Shown piece after piece: positions 19,234 to 27,630 of a DNA stretch of 64,000 nucleotides. The DNA comes from Rhodobiaceae bacterium (lineage in GTDB: Bacteria; Pseudomonadota; Alphaproteobacteria; Parvibaculales; Parvibaculaceae). The DNA lies in NCBI GenBank assembly GCA_021404525.1, contig JAAWWE010000002.1, positions 338,809-402,808 on the forward strand, in the 5' to 3' direction. The notes under the pieces are model-generated. The model had not been told where the DNA came from. It worked only from the letters and a program-made list of their open reading frames with translations, and did no database searches. Numbering within the stretch: position 1 is the first letter of the stretch; each line of letters starts with the position of its first letter. The position numbers were made by a program, and so were the translations under genes.

Positions 19234-20274
19234 ATGACCACACCGTCTTCCCTTAGTGGCGTTCAAACAGGCCCCCGTAATTTGATCACGGATGTCGATG
19301 GGATCAAGGTCGGACAGGCCGAAGATGTGGGCGCGTGCACCGGGGCAACCGTGATCCTTCCAGATGCACCTGTCACCGCTGCTGTGAATGTGATGGGCGG
19401 CGCGCCCGGAACGCGCGAGACAGACGCGCTGGATCCCAGCAGATTGCTCGGCGGGGTCACAGATGCTGTGACGCTGTCGGGCGGGTCCGTTTACGGTCTC
19501 GACACAGGCTCCGGTGTCACGGCCTGGCTCGGTGCACGGGGCCGGGGATTTGAAATTGCCGGCAGTGACATCCGCGCCCCCATCGTACCTGGTGCCATCC
19601 TCTTTGATCTCTCCAATGGTGGAAGTAAAGACTGGGGCGAAGAGCCTCCCTACCGCCGTTTGGGGGCAGAGGCCGCTGAAGCAGCATCAGAGAGTTTTGC
19701 GTTGGGCAATGCAGGGGCGGGCTATGGTGCGCGCGCAGGCAGCATTAAGGGCGGGACAGGATCAGCGTCGCTTGTGTCTACTGGTGGATTGCAGATCGGC
19801 GCGCTGATGGCCGTTAACTCCTATGGGTCAGCCGTCGTGCCGGGAACCCATGCCTTTTGGGCAGCCCCCTTTGAACGCGAAGACGAGTTTGGTGGTGTTG
19901 CCCCTAAGGGGCTCGCGCCAGATGCCGAATGGCTTGAAGGCACAAAGGCTGGCAATCCGGGACTCCGCCAAAACACCACCATCGGCATTGTCGCAACCAA
20001 TGCCGACCTCACCGCCGCAGAGTGCAACCGTGTCGCGGTAATGGCGCATGATGGTCTCGCGCGAGCACTCCGTCCGGCGCACGCGCCGGTAGATGGGGAT
20101 GTGATCTTTGTCATTGCAACCGGCGCACATGCCTTGGGCGATGAGATGCGGGTGCGCCACCTGTCAGAGATCGGCACCCATGCAGGCGATTGCGTTGCCC
20201 GGGCGATTGCCCGCGGCGTCTATGAAGCGGAAACTCTGGGTGAGATGGTCGGCTATCGGGATGCCGCAAAATAA
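19234..20274 (+). CDS. P1 (S58) family peptidase, DmpA-like
   Basis: A 346-residue member of the DmpA/L-aminopeptidase D-esterase family. These are self-cleaving enzymes in which a Ser or Thr exposed by autoproteolysis becomes the nucleophile. The start NLITDVDGIKVGQAED and the motif GGSVYGLDTGSGVTAWLG (~85-102) are typical. The central Gly-rich block GYGARAGSIKGGTGSAS (~165) and the following MAVNSYGSAVVPGTHAFW fit the processing region and new subunit. No signal peptide is seen, so it is likely cytoplasmic. The ATG at 19234 has GAGGAAA upstream. Peptide or beta-amino-acid substrates are possible but cannot be read from sequence. Confidence 0.85.
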   Translation: MTTPSSLSGVQTGPRNLITDVDGIKVGQAEDVGACTGATVILPDAPVTAAVNVMGGAPGTRETDALDPSRLLGGVTDAVTLSGGSVYGLDTGSGVTAWLGARGRGFEIAGSDIRAPIVPGAILFDLSNGGSKDWGEEPPYRRLGAEAAEAASESFALGNAGAGYGARAGSIKGGTGSASLVSTGGLQIGALMAVNSYGSAVVPGTHAFWAAPFEREDEFGGVAPKGLAPDAEWLEGTKAGNPGLRQNTTIGIVATNADLTAAECNRVAVMAHDGLARALRPAHAPVDGDVIFVIATGAHALGDEMRVRHLSEIGTHAGDCVARAIARGVYEAETLGEMVGYRDAAK

Positions 20275-20287
20275 AAGCCCCGCGGCA

Positions 20288-20334
20288 TCGCGTTTGCAGG
20301 ATAAGTGTGCGCGGTTATCCGTCCGAAAACGCGA
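20288..20334 (+). repeat. Dispersed covarying hairpin repeat, copy B
   Basis: It begins 13 bp after the S58 peptidase stop. The outer stem pairs TCGCGTTT (20288-20295) with AAACGCGA (20327-20334). The inner stem pairs GGATAA (20299-20304) with TTATCC (20315-20320) around the loop GTGTGCGCGG. Relative to copy C, the outer G-C becomes A-T and the inner T-A becomes A-T, with both partners changing together. Confidence 0.72.
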
Positions 20335-20349
20335 CCACCCAAAAAAGCT

Positions 20350-20384
20350 AAAGCCCAGTTCCGATCTAGTCAGAACTGGGCTTT
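20350..20384 (-). terminator. Intrinsic terminator of the lipoprotein gene
   Basis: AAAGCCCAGTTC (20350-20361) and GAACTGGGCTTT (20373-20384) form a perfect 12-pair stem. Read on the minus strand, the stem is followed by AGCTTTTTT. It lies 34 bp past the stop of the minus-strand lipoprotein gene and can also stop rightward transcripts from the peptidase gene. Confidence 0.85.
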
Positions 20385-20418
20385 AAAGCAGTGCTTTTGA
20401 ATATCTATGTAAGACCTG

Positions 20419-21528
20419 TTAGCGAACGTAGATGCGCACTTCATTGGAAGACACACCAGCGCTTGTGGTCGCCGACAGCTGAACCCGATCAGGCGGCAGC
20501 CCCATGTCACTCATGGAGCGAAAGACCCGCTCTGCATTTTCGCGTGACTGAGACTGAGCCAACTGAACATTAGCCGCTGTTCCACCTGCTGGCGAAACCG
20601 CGAGAACCGTGAACTCTGCGCCAGGGCGAAGCTCGAGAGCTTGGCTGAGGGCAGTGTAGAGTGAGCGTTCATATTCAACGCCGGGGCGGTCAAAGCGAAT
20701 AGTGACAAGAGGCGGCGTGCCGGGAACCTCGCCTGCAGCGCGGGGCGCAGCAGCAAGGCTCGGTGCTGCAGAAGGCGTTTGCGAGACAGACAGACCACCA
20801 CCATAAATCTGGCCGCGCTTGATGGCGTTAGACAGCGTGTTGAGGGCGGCGCGCTCATTAGCGAGATAGGTTGTCTGCCGCGCCGTATCTTCGCGCAATT
20901 CACTGAGCAGGCTGTTGATCACAACAATCGTCTGCTTGGTATTGTCCTGCAGCGTCTCCAACTGAACATGGTCAGCGTCTACGGCACCCGATAGACCGAA
21001 GGTCGCCTGGATCGTGTCTAGAAGGTAGGTGGCGGTTGAGGCGTCACCGGCAATGGCTGTCGAAAGCGCAGTCATATTGTTTATGTCCCGAGCCATTTGG
21101 TCGAGTTCAGCCTGGGTCTGGTTCCAGGCGGACACGAGGTTCGGGTTGCCTGGTGTTGTGCCCACCTGCAGTCTGGCTTCAATACCCGCCTTGCTGGCGT
21201 GGTAAGCGCTTGCATGTGTGCTTGTCTGGGAGCGAATGCTCTCAAGCTCCGCAGAGCGCGTATTCATGGCGCTTTGGAGCCGACCAAGATCACCGCGAAG
21301 CTGGGCGACGCGGGCACCAACAGGTGTCCCTGTAGCCGCGCCAGGCGTCACCGTCAGACCCGAGGCTGTGCTGGTGCCAAGGGCAGGGGCAGCATTTGCC
21401 CCCGTTTGAGCTTCATCGCCTGCGACGGTCGGCCAAATGACCTCGTCGGCAAAGGCGCAGCCGCCGAGTGCGAGCACCGCACTAAGGGCCAGAAGGCGAA
21501 GGCTTTTAGGTCCAATCTGACTCGACAT
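20419..21528 (-). CDS. Lipoprotein with coiled coil and OmpA-like C-terminal domain
   Basis: A 369-residue envelope protein. The N-terminus has a type II signal (LLALSAVLALGGC), giving acylation at Cys ~24, with Ala next, so outer-membrane sorting is plausible. Residues ~65-245 are helical with heptad-like spacing (VAQLRGDLGRLQSAMNTRSA and LNTLSNAIKRG). Residues ~270-369 resemble a degenerate OmpA/MotB fold (VTIRFDRPGVEYERS, then NAERVFRSMSDMGLPPDRVQLS). That resembles the usual NLALSxxRAxxVxxxLxxxGI pattern, but lacks its clear Asp/Arg peptidoglycan pair. It may be a wall-linking spacer. I do not recognise a named family. Its leader contains a long hairpin at 21557-21590. Confidence 0.72.
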   Translation of the reverse strand: MSSQIGPKSLRLLALSAVLALGGCAFADEVIWPTVAGDEAQTGANAAPALGTSTASGLTVTPGAATGTPVGARVAQLRGDLGRLQSAMNTRSAELESIRSQTSTHASAYHASKAGIEARLQVGTTPGNPNLVSAWNQTQAELDQMARDINNMTALSTAIAGDASTATYLLDTIQATFGLSGAVDADHVQLETLQDNTKQTIVVINSLLSELREDTARQTTYLANERAALNTLSNAIKRGQIYGGGLSVSQTPSAAPSLAAAPRAAGEVPGTPPLVTIRFDRPGVEYERSLYTALSQALELRPGAEFTVLAVSPAGGTAANVQLAQSQSRENAERVFRSMSDMGLPPDRVQLSATTSAGVSSNEVRIYVR

Positions 21529-21556
21529 GATTTTTTAAATCCACACCCGTTATATG

Positions 21557-21590
21557 GCCGATTTCTGAGGGAAATCCTCAGGAATTCGGC
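21557..21590 (-). other. Long imperfect hairpin in the lipoprotein 5' leader
   Basis: GCCGATTTCTGAGG (21557-21570) can pair with CCTCAGGAATTCGGC (21576-21590), with one G-T pair and one bulged base, around the loop GAAAT. The structure ends about 30 bp upstream of the lipoprotein start, so in the mRNA it would stand in the 5' untranslated region. It could control stability or translation; no known riboswitch class is recognised. Confidence 0.45.
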
Positions 21591-21979
21591 AGTTCGGCGG
21601 CTTGGCAGCCGCACCCGTTGTTTAAGGAACATCCAACAAAATGACCGGATTTCGGGAATAAAGACCGCCTTTTTGAGCCGATCACACCCCTCCAACGCTT
21701 AAGCCATCAATTGGCCTCGATGCCCCTCTTATAGCCGCCGCGCGACAAGCCAACTGTCATGCCGCGCGCATGACGGCATTTCGCGGATGCGAAAGCAATT
21801 TAACCAAAGGGATTTTAGGCCACAAGTCCTTATGGCGAAAGCAAGAAGTTTGACCATTGCGGGGCTTCAGGCCGCAATTGTTGAAGTTGAAAAGCCCAAA
21901 GGCGTCCTCTGGGAGGATAAATCCAAATTTCCTAAAAAGGACGGCTCTCTGCGGCTTGCCTTTAAAAGGGGATCGCTAT

Positions 21980-22048
21980 ATGAGTGTCGCTCCCAAGGGC
22001 GGAAACGCTGTTGGCGAGCAGACGTGGGGCTTTTGTCCCGTCGCCTAA
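21980..22048 (+). CDS. Possible 22-residue peptide upstream of tRNA-Arg
   Basis: An ATG at 21980 with AAAAGGGGATC in front opens 22 codons ending TAA at 22046-22048. The peptide starts MSVAPKGGNAVGEQ and ends TWGFCPVA. The ribosome binding site and compactness are the only support; I recognise no family. It may be a chance frame. A conserved frame in related genomes would be needed to believe it. Confidence 0.2.
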   Translation: MSVAPKGGNAVGEQTWGFCPVA

Positions 22049-22052
22049 ATGC

Positions 22053-22129
22053 GCACCGGTAGCTCAGCTGGATAGAGTACTTGACTACGAATCAAGGGGT
22101 CGGGAGTTCGAATCTTCCCCGGTGCGCCA
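22053..22129 (+). tRNA. tRNA-Arg, anticodon ACG
   Basis: A 77-nt cloverleaf can be folded. The acceptor GCACCGG (22053-22059) pairs with CCGGTGC (22119-22125), G is the discriminator, and CCA is encoded. The D-arm begins GCTCAGCTGG. The anticodon stem CTTGA/TCAAG encloses loop CTACGAA, which gives anticodon ACG (read as ICG for CGU/CGC/CGA). The T-arm GGGAG/CTTCC encloses TTCGAAT. All stems are intact. Confidence 0.96.
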
Positions 22130-22350
22130 TTCCCTCCTCGATCCAGAAAAAATGACATCCAACACCGTCAATATGGTGGTCGGTGGTTCGCCCTAGCCAC
22201 CTGGTCTGATCAGCACAGCCTCCGACATTTCTGTCCAGACTCATGTGTTTTGAGGCCGGATGCCTTGAGATGTTTGTACTGGTCTCTCGACAACGAAACT
22301 GTTGAATGGAAGCACAACTTCGGTACTAATCTTCCGAAGGGGACTAATAA

Positions 22351-24126
22351 GTGAAATTGCTTGACGAAATCCGACGGCGCAAGGTGCTTCAGGGGGCTGT
22401 TGCCTACGCGGTTGCCGGTTGGCTGCTGATTCAACTAGCGATCGCTTTCGAAGACTCGTTGGAGCTCCCTCAGTATGTTGATCGCTGGACCACAATTATC
22501 GTATTGGCCGGCTTTCCGGTCGCTGTCCTCATATCGTGGTTCTTCGACGTTTCCCTCACCGGGATAAGTTTTACAAAAAAGGAAACGTCCAAAGAACGGA
22601 AGGTATCGTCATACCCGAGTCCTCCAAAAAATAAAGCTGCGCCTAAACACTCTATTGCAGTGCTGCCGTTTTCGGACATGAGCCAACAACAAGACCAGGA
22701 ATACCTTGGCGATGGGGTTGCTGAAGAAATACTGAATGCACTGGTCAAGGTAACGCCATTGAAAGTGTCAGGGCGCACTTCGTCTTTTTCGTTTAAGGGA
22801 AAAGGCCGGGACATTCAGGATATCGGCCGAGAACTAAATGTCGCCAACGTTCTGGAAGGATCGGTCAGAAAGCAAGGGGATAGAGTTCGGATCACTGCAC
22901 AGTTGATCAAATCATCCGATGGATTTCACATTTGGTCTGAAACCTATGATGGGGAATTAAATGACATCTTTGAGCTTCAGGACCGCATTGCCAAATCGAT
23001 TGTGCACGCATTGGAGATTGCGCTTGAAGTCGACAAAATTCGGCTTGTTGCTAAAAAGACGTCCGATCTCGAAGCCTATGAATATTTTCTGCGTGGTCGC
23101 AAACTTGCGTACAAGCAGGACGGAGCGGGGGTTCTGGCTGAAGCAATAGGGTACTTACAGCGGGCGGTGGAGCTTGATCCAGAGTTTTCCGATGCGTGGT
23201 CTATGCTGTCTTCGGCACATTTTTGGGTCCTGGAGCATTCGGTAGCCAAAAACTGGCAGGATCACATCAATGAGGGATCTCGCGCAGCACGTCGTGCCTT
23301 CGATCTCGAAAAAACGCGCTTTCATACCTATGGCGCCATGTACACCGTGGACCTGATGGAGGGCCATTTCGGCGATGCCCTCGATCGTTTGACGCAAGGG
23401 CTCGCAGCAGAGCCACAGCTGCCATCCTCGAAGCTTTTTTTGGGCGTCAACCTCGCGGCAATTGGGTTGGTTGAAGAAGGCAGCACGATAATATCCGAAG
23501 CGCTTGAGCAGGACCCGCGTTCAGCAAGTTTGGTGATGGTGTCAGGTCACCCTCTGTGGGCAAATGGGGAGGTGGAAAAAGCAAAAGCCGCCTATCTAAA
23601 GGGGTTCGAGCTTGGATATTATGGTGGGGGTATTGCGCACGCTTGGTTGTTGTCAAACGTTGTCGGCGCCGCAGAGGCAATCCGATTCTTCAATGATCAC
23701 TTCAGCGACATGGGTCCGATCGTGAAGAAACAACTACGCAACCCTCTGTTGAGGTTTGGTTTTATCGAAGGGGTCTTTAAGAAACGAGCGTGGTGCCGTT
23801 GGGTGATTAGCAAGGTGCTCGAGCGCCAGTTGAGGTCGCAGGATAGGCCCCCTTCAACCGATCTGACACTGGGGCTGCTTTACGCTGGCGATGCACGTTT
23901 GTTCTTGGATGCGCTCAGGAACAAACCTCACCCCTATATGTCTTCACCGTTGATGCACCTGTGGCTGCCGACGCCAGAGTCAAAATCTGTTAGGATGCAC
24001 CCGGACTTTCCAAAATTTGCCAACGACATTGGTCTGGTGAAAGCGTGGCAAACCTACGGGTGGCCGAAACAAATCCGGCCTTATCCCGGGACAGATGGCT
24101 CTAATTTGCAATTCACCGTCAGCTAA
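22351..24126 (+). CDS. Membrane-anchored TolB/FlgO-like and TPR protein
   Basis: A 591-residue protein of a common bacterial architecture. It has a short N-terminal cytoplasmic helix (LLDEIRRRKVLQGAVAYAVAG), two hydrophobic segments (~18-35 and ~48-66), then a FlgO/TolB-N-like domain at ~100-220 (SIAVLPFSDMS, EYLGDGVAEEILNAL, VANVLEGSVRKQGDRVRIT). The C-terminal half is TPR-like (AIGYLQRAVELDPEFSDAWSML and similar repeats to ~430). These proteins are often fused to winged-helix or cyclase domains; here none is present. The start is GTG at 22351 after AAGGGGACTAATAA. Local base composition is more AT-rich than neighbouring genes, and it lies directly after a tRNA, hinting at acquisition. The role is unknown. 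Confidence 0.82.
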   Translation: MKLLDEIRRRKVLQGAVAYAVAGWLLIQLAIAFEDSLELPQYVDRWTTIIVLAGFPVAVLISWFFDVSLTGISFTKKETSKERKVSSYPSPPKNKAAPKHSIAVLPFSDMSQQQDQEYLGDGVAEEILNALVKVTPLKVSGRTSSFSFKGKGRDIQDIGRELNVANVLEGSVRKQGDRVRITAQLIKSSDGFHIWSETYDGELNDIFELQDRIAKSIVHALEIALEVDKIRLVAKKTSDLEAYEYFLRGRKLAYKQDGAGVLAEAIGYLQRAVELDPEFSDAWSMLSSAHFWVLEHSVAKNWQDHINEGSRAARRAFDLEKTRFHTYGAMYTVDLMEGHFGDALDRLTQGLAAEPQLPSSKLFLGVNLAAIGLVEEGSTIISEALEQDPRSASLVMVSGHPLWANGEVEKAKAAYLKGFELGYYGGGIAHAWLLSNVVGAAEAIRFFNDHFSDMGPIVKKQLRNPLLRFGFIEGVFKKRAWCRWVISKVLERQLRSQDRPPSTDLTLGLLYAGDARLFLDALRNKPHPYMSSPLMHLWLPTPESKSVRMHPDFPKFANDIGLVKAWQTYGWPKQIRPYPGTDGSNLQFTVS

Positions 24127-24295
24127 GTGCAATTGCAGCGGTCCCGGAGGACGGTTCGCATATTGTTGGGTGAGTTGTGTCGGCGCGACGGAGCAACAAA
24201 TTGATCACGTCTTGATGGTCGCGCGTTTCGTTCAAAGAGCGACCGCTTCGAGGGAAGCGCACCTCCGCGAAGTTGCATCGGCAGAATTTACGGAA

Positions 24296-25537
24296 TTAGA
24301 GCAGACTCACCAGCATCAGCGCGACGGAGCCAAGAGCGCCAAGGGCGGGTATGGCAAGGATTTGCACGGAAGGTACCTGGGTGAGCCGCCATCCTGCTTC
24401 GCGCAATGTGATCGCTATGAGCGCACCATTCACGAGCGCGAATACGACGAACGTGATCTGGGACGTCGTTTCTGCAAGTCGCGCAAGCGGAAAGGCGAGC
24501 GCCAGGGCCAGGGTAATGGCCGCCACAATCACGGTCGCGGTGACGGGCGTGTGAGTTCGAGGATGTACATAAGCCAGAAACTGGGGCATCTCTGCTTGCC
24601 GCGACAGCCCATAGAGCACTCTTGAGGCCATGATGATCTGAATGAGGATCCCATTCAGCGCTGCCAACACCCCAATGCCTGATAGAAGGTCTGGCGAGAT
24701 CAGGCCTGTGCGTTCTGCGATAAGGGAAATGGGTGCGCCCGCATCCCCTAGTTCCTGCTGCTCGACCAATGAGATGGAGATCGTGCTCACCAGAAAGTAG
24801 AGCACCATGGTCACTAAGAGCGTGATGGCAATGGCGGGAGGAAAAATCCTCTCCGGCTCTTTCACTTCTTCGGCCACATTCACCATGTCTTCAAAGCCGA
24901 TAAAAGCATAGAAAGCAAGCACAGCAGAGGCGCTGATAAGACCAATCGCGTGAAAGTCAAACATAGCGAAGGGGGCTGCCATACCGGCCCAGATGGCCGG
25001 CGCGTCTGAAATAAATCCACCGCCAATAATGAGAAGCAGTCCCCCCACTTCAATGAGTGTGAGGATAGCAGCGGTGACAGCAGACGCTTGAATGCCCAGG
25101 ATAGCAAGCCCTGTGAAGATCACGATAATGAGCGTGACGAGGAGCGGAGAAGGGATGGAAATAAATTCCTGCACATAGCCAATGCTCCCAACAGAGATCG
25201 TCGCCGAGGAGACAATGCCCGCAGACGCCACCAGTAACCCGATGATAATCGCGAGCCATTTCTGGCGGTAGCCTTCTTCCACATAGCGTGCTTCGCCTGC
25301 GCTGACTGGAAACCGCACCACAAGTTTCGCGAAGGCATAGGTCGTTGGCGCGATGAGAAGGGCTGCTAGCAAAAAGGCATAGGGTGAAAAGACGCCTGCC
25401 TTGTGGCCGATCTCACCGATCAGGACATAGATGCCCGCTCCGACGGTGACGCCGAGCCCGTAGAGCACGAGAAGTGGTAGAGTAAGACGCCGTGCGAGCT
25501 GTGGGCGCTCATGCCCTGGACTTGATCGTTCAGTCAC
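24296..25537 (-). CDS. APC-family amino-acid permease
   Basis: A ~413-residue integral membrane protein with about 12 hydrophobic helices. The first opens with GLGVTVGAGIYVLIGEIGHKAG, carrying the GAGIY unwound substrate-binding motif of the amino acid-polyamine-organocation family. FYAFIGFEDMVNVAEEVKEPER (~215-236) is the family's helix 6 and following loop signature. The fold is complete but shorter than many APC carriers at the C-terminus. Substrate cannot be assigned. I choose GTG at 25537 (VTERSSPGHE), preceded by AAGGGG; a longer reading begins at 25594. It is divergent from the PpiC gene across a region with a perfect inverted repeat. Confidence 0.87.
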   Translation of the reverse strand: MTERSSPGHERPQLARRLTLPLLVLYGLGVTVGAGIYVLIGEIGHKAGVFSPYAFLLAALLIAPTTYAFAKLVVRFPVSAGEARYVEEGYRQKWLAIIIGLLVASAGIVSSATISVGSIGYVQEFISIPSPLLVTLIIVIFTGLAILGIQASAVTAAILTLIEVGGLLLIIGGGFISDAPAIWAGMAAPFAMFDFHAIGLISASAVLAFYAFIGFEDMVNVAEEVKEPERIFPPAIAITLLVTMVLYFLVSTISISLVEQQELGDAGAPISLIAERTGLISPDLLSGIGVLAALNGILIQIIMASRVLYGLSRQAEMPQFLAYVHPRTHTPVTATVIVAAITLALALAFPLARLAETTSQITFVVFALVNGALIAITLREAGWRLTQVPSVQILAIPALGALGSVALMLVSLL

Positions 25538-25625
25538 CCCAAACCCCTTGAAACAAGACCACCCATTTCCCACCCAGTTTGGGATCAACGGCATGTCCTG
25601 TCAAAAGGCCCGTCGTCGCAGCACG

Positions 25626-25649
25626 TCCCATTGTGACGAAACAATGGGA
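25626..25649. promoter_or_regulatory. Perfect 9-bp inverted repeat in the permease/PpiC divergent region
   Basis: TCCCATTGT (25626-25634) and ACAATGGGA (25641-25649) are exact inverted copies separated by six bases. The element lies between the two divergent starts and is followed by an A-run on the plus strand rather than a T-run, so it is more likely a regulator-binding site than a terminator. A TATAAA at 25691-25696 downstream could be the -10 of the PpiC gene. No adjacent regulator gene is obvious. Confidence 0.4.
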
Positions 25650-25731
25650 AAAATCTGTGTCTGGCGAGAGGTTTTTGCTCCGGGTCATGGTATAAAAAGT
25701 CTCCAAAACAGACGCCGCCAAAGGTGCTTTC

Positions 25732-26619
25732 ATGAGCAGAATTTTCCGTGATCCTCTTTTTCATTTTGTCGTCGTAGGGCTCGCGCTCTTTTTCCTCTTT
25801 TCCGCTCTTGGGCAGGCTGAGAGCGATGCAGATAGCAGTGAGATACGGGTCGATCGGGAGACCATGTTGACCTTCATCCAGTATCGCACCCGCAGTTTTG
25901 ATCGCGCGATGGCGGAGCAGCGGCTGAACGCTCTGAGCGAGGAAGACGTCAACCGTCTGGTTGACGAATATCTACGCGAAGAAGTTCTCTACAGGGAAGG
26001 GCTGGGCCTCGGGCTTGATGCGGACGATTATGTGATCCGACGTCGCCTCATCCAAAAGGTGGAGTTCCTAGCCGAAGGTTTTGCAAGTGCAGCCGTCGAT
26101 CTGACAGACGAAGATCTGCAGGCGCATTTTGAAGCCAACAAGCAAGACTATTTCGTTGCGCCGTCCATCACTTTCACCCACGTCTATTTTGACAAAGCAA
26201 AACACGGGGATGCTGCGCTATCGCTGGCAGAGGCCGCGTTGGCGCGATTGAATGCTGAGCAGGTCCCATTCTCAGGTGCGCCAGGTCAGGGCGACCGCTT
26301 TCCTTTTCATCTGAACTATGTGGAACGAACCTACGACTTTGTTGCCAGCCACTTCGGACCAGAAATGACTGCTGAGCTTTTTGTGCTTGAAGCGGAGGAT
26401 GGCGTTTGGCAGGGCATATTCAAATCTCCTTATGGTGCCCACCTTGTGATGGTGACGTCTGTGTCACAGGGGCAGGATGCAAACTTCGAAGATGTAAAAA
26501 CGCGCGTGACCGAGGATGCGCGCCGCGTTCGGCTTGATGAAGATAAAGAGGCCGCGATCGCTCAGATCGCCGCGGAATATGACATTGAGATTGATCTGAG
26601 TGCAGGAGCGGCCGAATGA
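25732..26619 (+). CDS. Parvulin-type (PpiC) peptidyl-prolyl isomerase, membrane-anchored
   Basis: A 295-residue protein anchored by one N-terminal helix (FHFVVVGLALFFLFSALGQA), so the remainder faces the periplasm. Residues ~40-110 are a SurA/PrsA-like helical chaperone region (VNRLVDEYLREEVLYREGLGLGLDADDYVIRRRL). Residues ~125-255 form a divergent parvulin domain (FEANKQDYFVAPSITFTHVYF, IFKSPYGAHLVMV). Several canonical parvulin catalytic residues are not obvious, so it may act mainly as a chaperone. Its stop overlaps the HupE-like gene start (ATGA), implying coupled translation. It probably helps fold or export the neighbouring HupE and DUF3604 proteins (inference). Confidence 0.82.
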   Translation: MSRIFRDPLFHFVVVGLALFFLFSALGQAESDADSSEIRVDRETMLTFIQYRTRSFDRAMAEQRLNALSEEDVNRLVDEYLREEVLYREGLGLGLDADDYVIRRRLIQKVEFLAEGFASAAVDLTDEDLQAHFEANKQDYFVAPSITFTHVYFDKAKHGDAALSLAEAALARLNAEQVPFSGAPGQGDRFPFHLNYVERTYDFVASHFGPEMTAELFVLEAEDGVWQGIFKSPYGAHLVMVTSVSQGQDANFEDVKTRVTEDARRVRLDEDKEAAIAQIAAEYDIEIDLSAGAAE

Positions 26620-27629
26620 GTCGGTTTCTCTTTATCGTTCTGGGACTCTTTGTTTGGTTGAACGGTCCGGCAGCTGCCCATGAAGGTAGGCCGCTTTTCA
26701 TTGAGATTGAGGAGAAAGAGACCGGCGCTGTTTTTCTGAAATGGCGTGTACCCTCCACCATTGATCGAAACAATGCCCCGCAAATTACGCTGCCAGACGC
26801 CTGTGAGCGGGTGCAGTCGCCGGAGACCGCAGCGAGCCCAACGCTCAATATTGGCCAAGGCCTTTATGATTGCCGCGCCCTCAACGGACCGCTGACCGTG
26901 TCCATCGCCTATCCGCGCGGAAACCCGGCAGTGTCGTCATTGGTGCGGGTCATCCGTCCGTCAGGCGAAGTGCAGGTCATCCGCAATGGGCCTGATGCCG
27001 TCCTGATCGACATTCCAAATGCAGAAGAGGCGGGCAGCATCGTCCTGGAATATTTGATTCTGGGTGTTGAGCATATTCTCACTGGCTACGACCATCTTCT
27101 GTTCGTCGCATGTCTGTTGATGTTGGCCGGCACAACAAGACGGGTTCTACTCATTGTAACCGGGTTCACGCTTGCTCACTCCGTAACCCTGGCTCTCGCC
27201 GCTCTGGATATTGTAAGTGTCCCCGTGGCACCGCTTGAGGCGGTAATTGCTCTCTCAATCGTGTTTGTCGCAGCAGAGCTTGCGCGTCCGGCGCGGGACA
27301 CGCTCACCTGGCGCTACCCTATCCTGATCTCAAGCGGTTTCGGGCTCCTCCACGGGTTTGGTTTCGCCGCAGTGCTGGGGGAGATTGGCCTACCCCAAAC
27401 GGAAGTGCCGCTGGCCTTGCTTTTCTTCAATCTCGGCGTCGAGGTTGGGCAGATCGCTTTCATTCTGTTTCTGGTTGCCATCACCTATGTGGGCCTCCGA
27501 GTCATTGCACTTGTCAAAGAAGATGCAAAAACATGGGGTTTGAAAGAAGTGACCCTGCCCACTGCCTATCTTGTGGGAAGCCTTGCAGCTTTATGGAGTG
27601 TTGAACGTTTTATCGCGGTCGTGGCCTAG
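26616..27629 (+). CDS. HupE/UreJ-like membrane protein
   Basis: A 337-residue protein with a signal peptide (LFIVLGLFVWLNGPAAA) and a periplasmic N-terminal domain of ~125 residues. A C-terminal membrane domain with about six or seven helices follows. The latter has the HupE_UreJ_2 hallmarks GVEHILTGYDHLLFVA, FTLAHSVTLALAALD, GLLHGFGFAAVLGEIG and FFNLGVEVGQIAFILF; the regularly spaced His and Asp residues suggest metal passage. Classical HupE/UreJ carry nickel or cobalt, but no hydrogenase or urease genes are here, so the cargo is open. It is translationally coupled to the PpiC gene and convergent with DUF3604. A dispersed repeat follows its stop. Confidence 0.83.
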   Translation: MSRFLFIVLGLFVWLNGPAAAHEGRPLFIEIEEKETGAVFLKWRVPSTIDRNNAPQITLPDACERVQSPETAASPTLNIGQGLYDCRALNGPLTVSIAYPRGNPAVSSLVRVIRPSGEVQVIRNGPDAVLIDIPNAEEAGSIVLEYLILGVEHILTGYDHLLFVACLLMLAGTTRRVLLIVTGFTLAHSVTLALAALDIVSVPVAPLEAVIALSIVFVAAELARPARDTLTWRYPILISSGFGLLHGFGFAAVLGEIGLPQTEVPLALLFFNLGVEVGQIAFILFLVAITYVGLRVIALVKEDAKTWGLKEVTLPTAYLVGSLAALWSVERFIAVVA

Positions 27630-27630
27630 A

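Larger units (their letters stand above)
21529..22052. other. Mostly non-coding region before tRNA-Arg
   Basis: This 524-bp stretch separates the lipoprotein start from the tRNA. It contains the leader hairpin at 21557-21590, a second small GC-rich inverted repeat near 21597-21613, and a possible 22-codon reading frame at 21980-22048. Longer open frames run into the tRNA gene and lack family features. No clear promoter immediately in front of the tRNA is visible. Confidence 0.5.

Noticed and set aside
21787..22062. Open frame of 91 codons ending inside tRNA-Arg
   Set aside because: The end lies in the tRNA gene, the composition is unlike a soluble protein, and no good start signal is present.
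22130..24295. Possible integrated element at tRNA-Arg
   Set aside because: No integrase is present and I could not find a second copy of the tRNA 3' end downstream.
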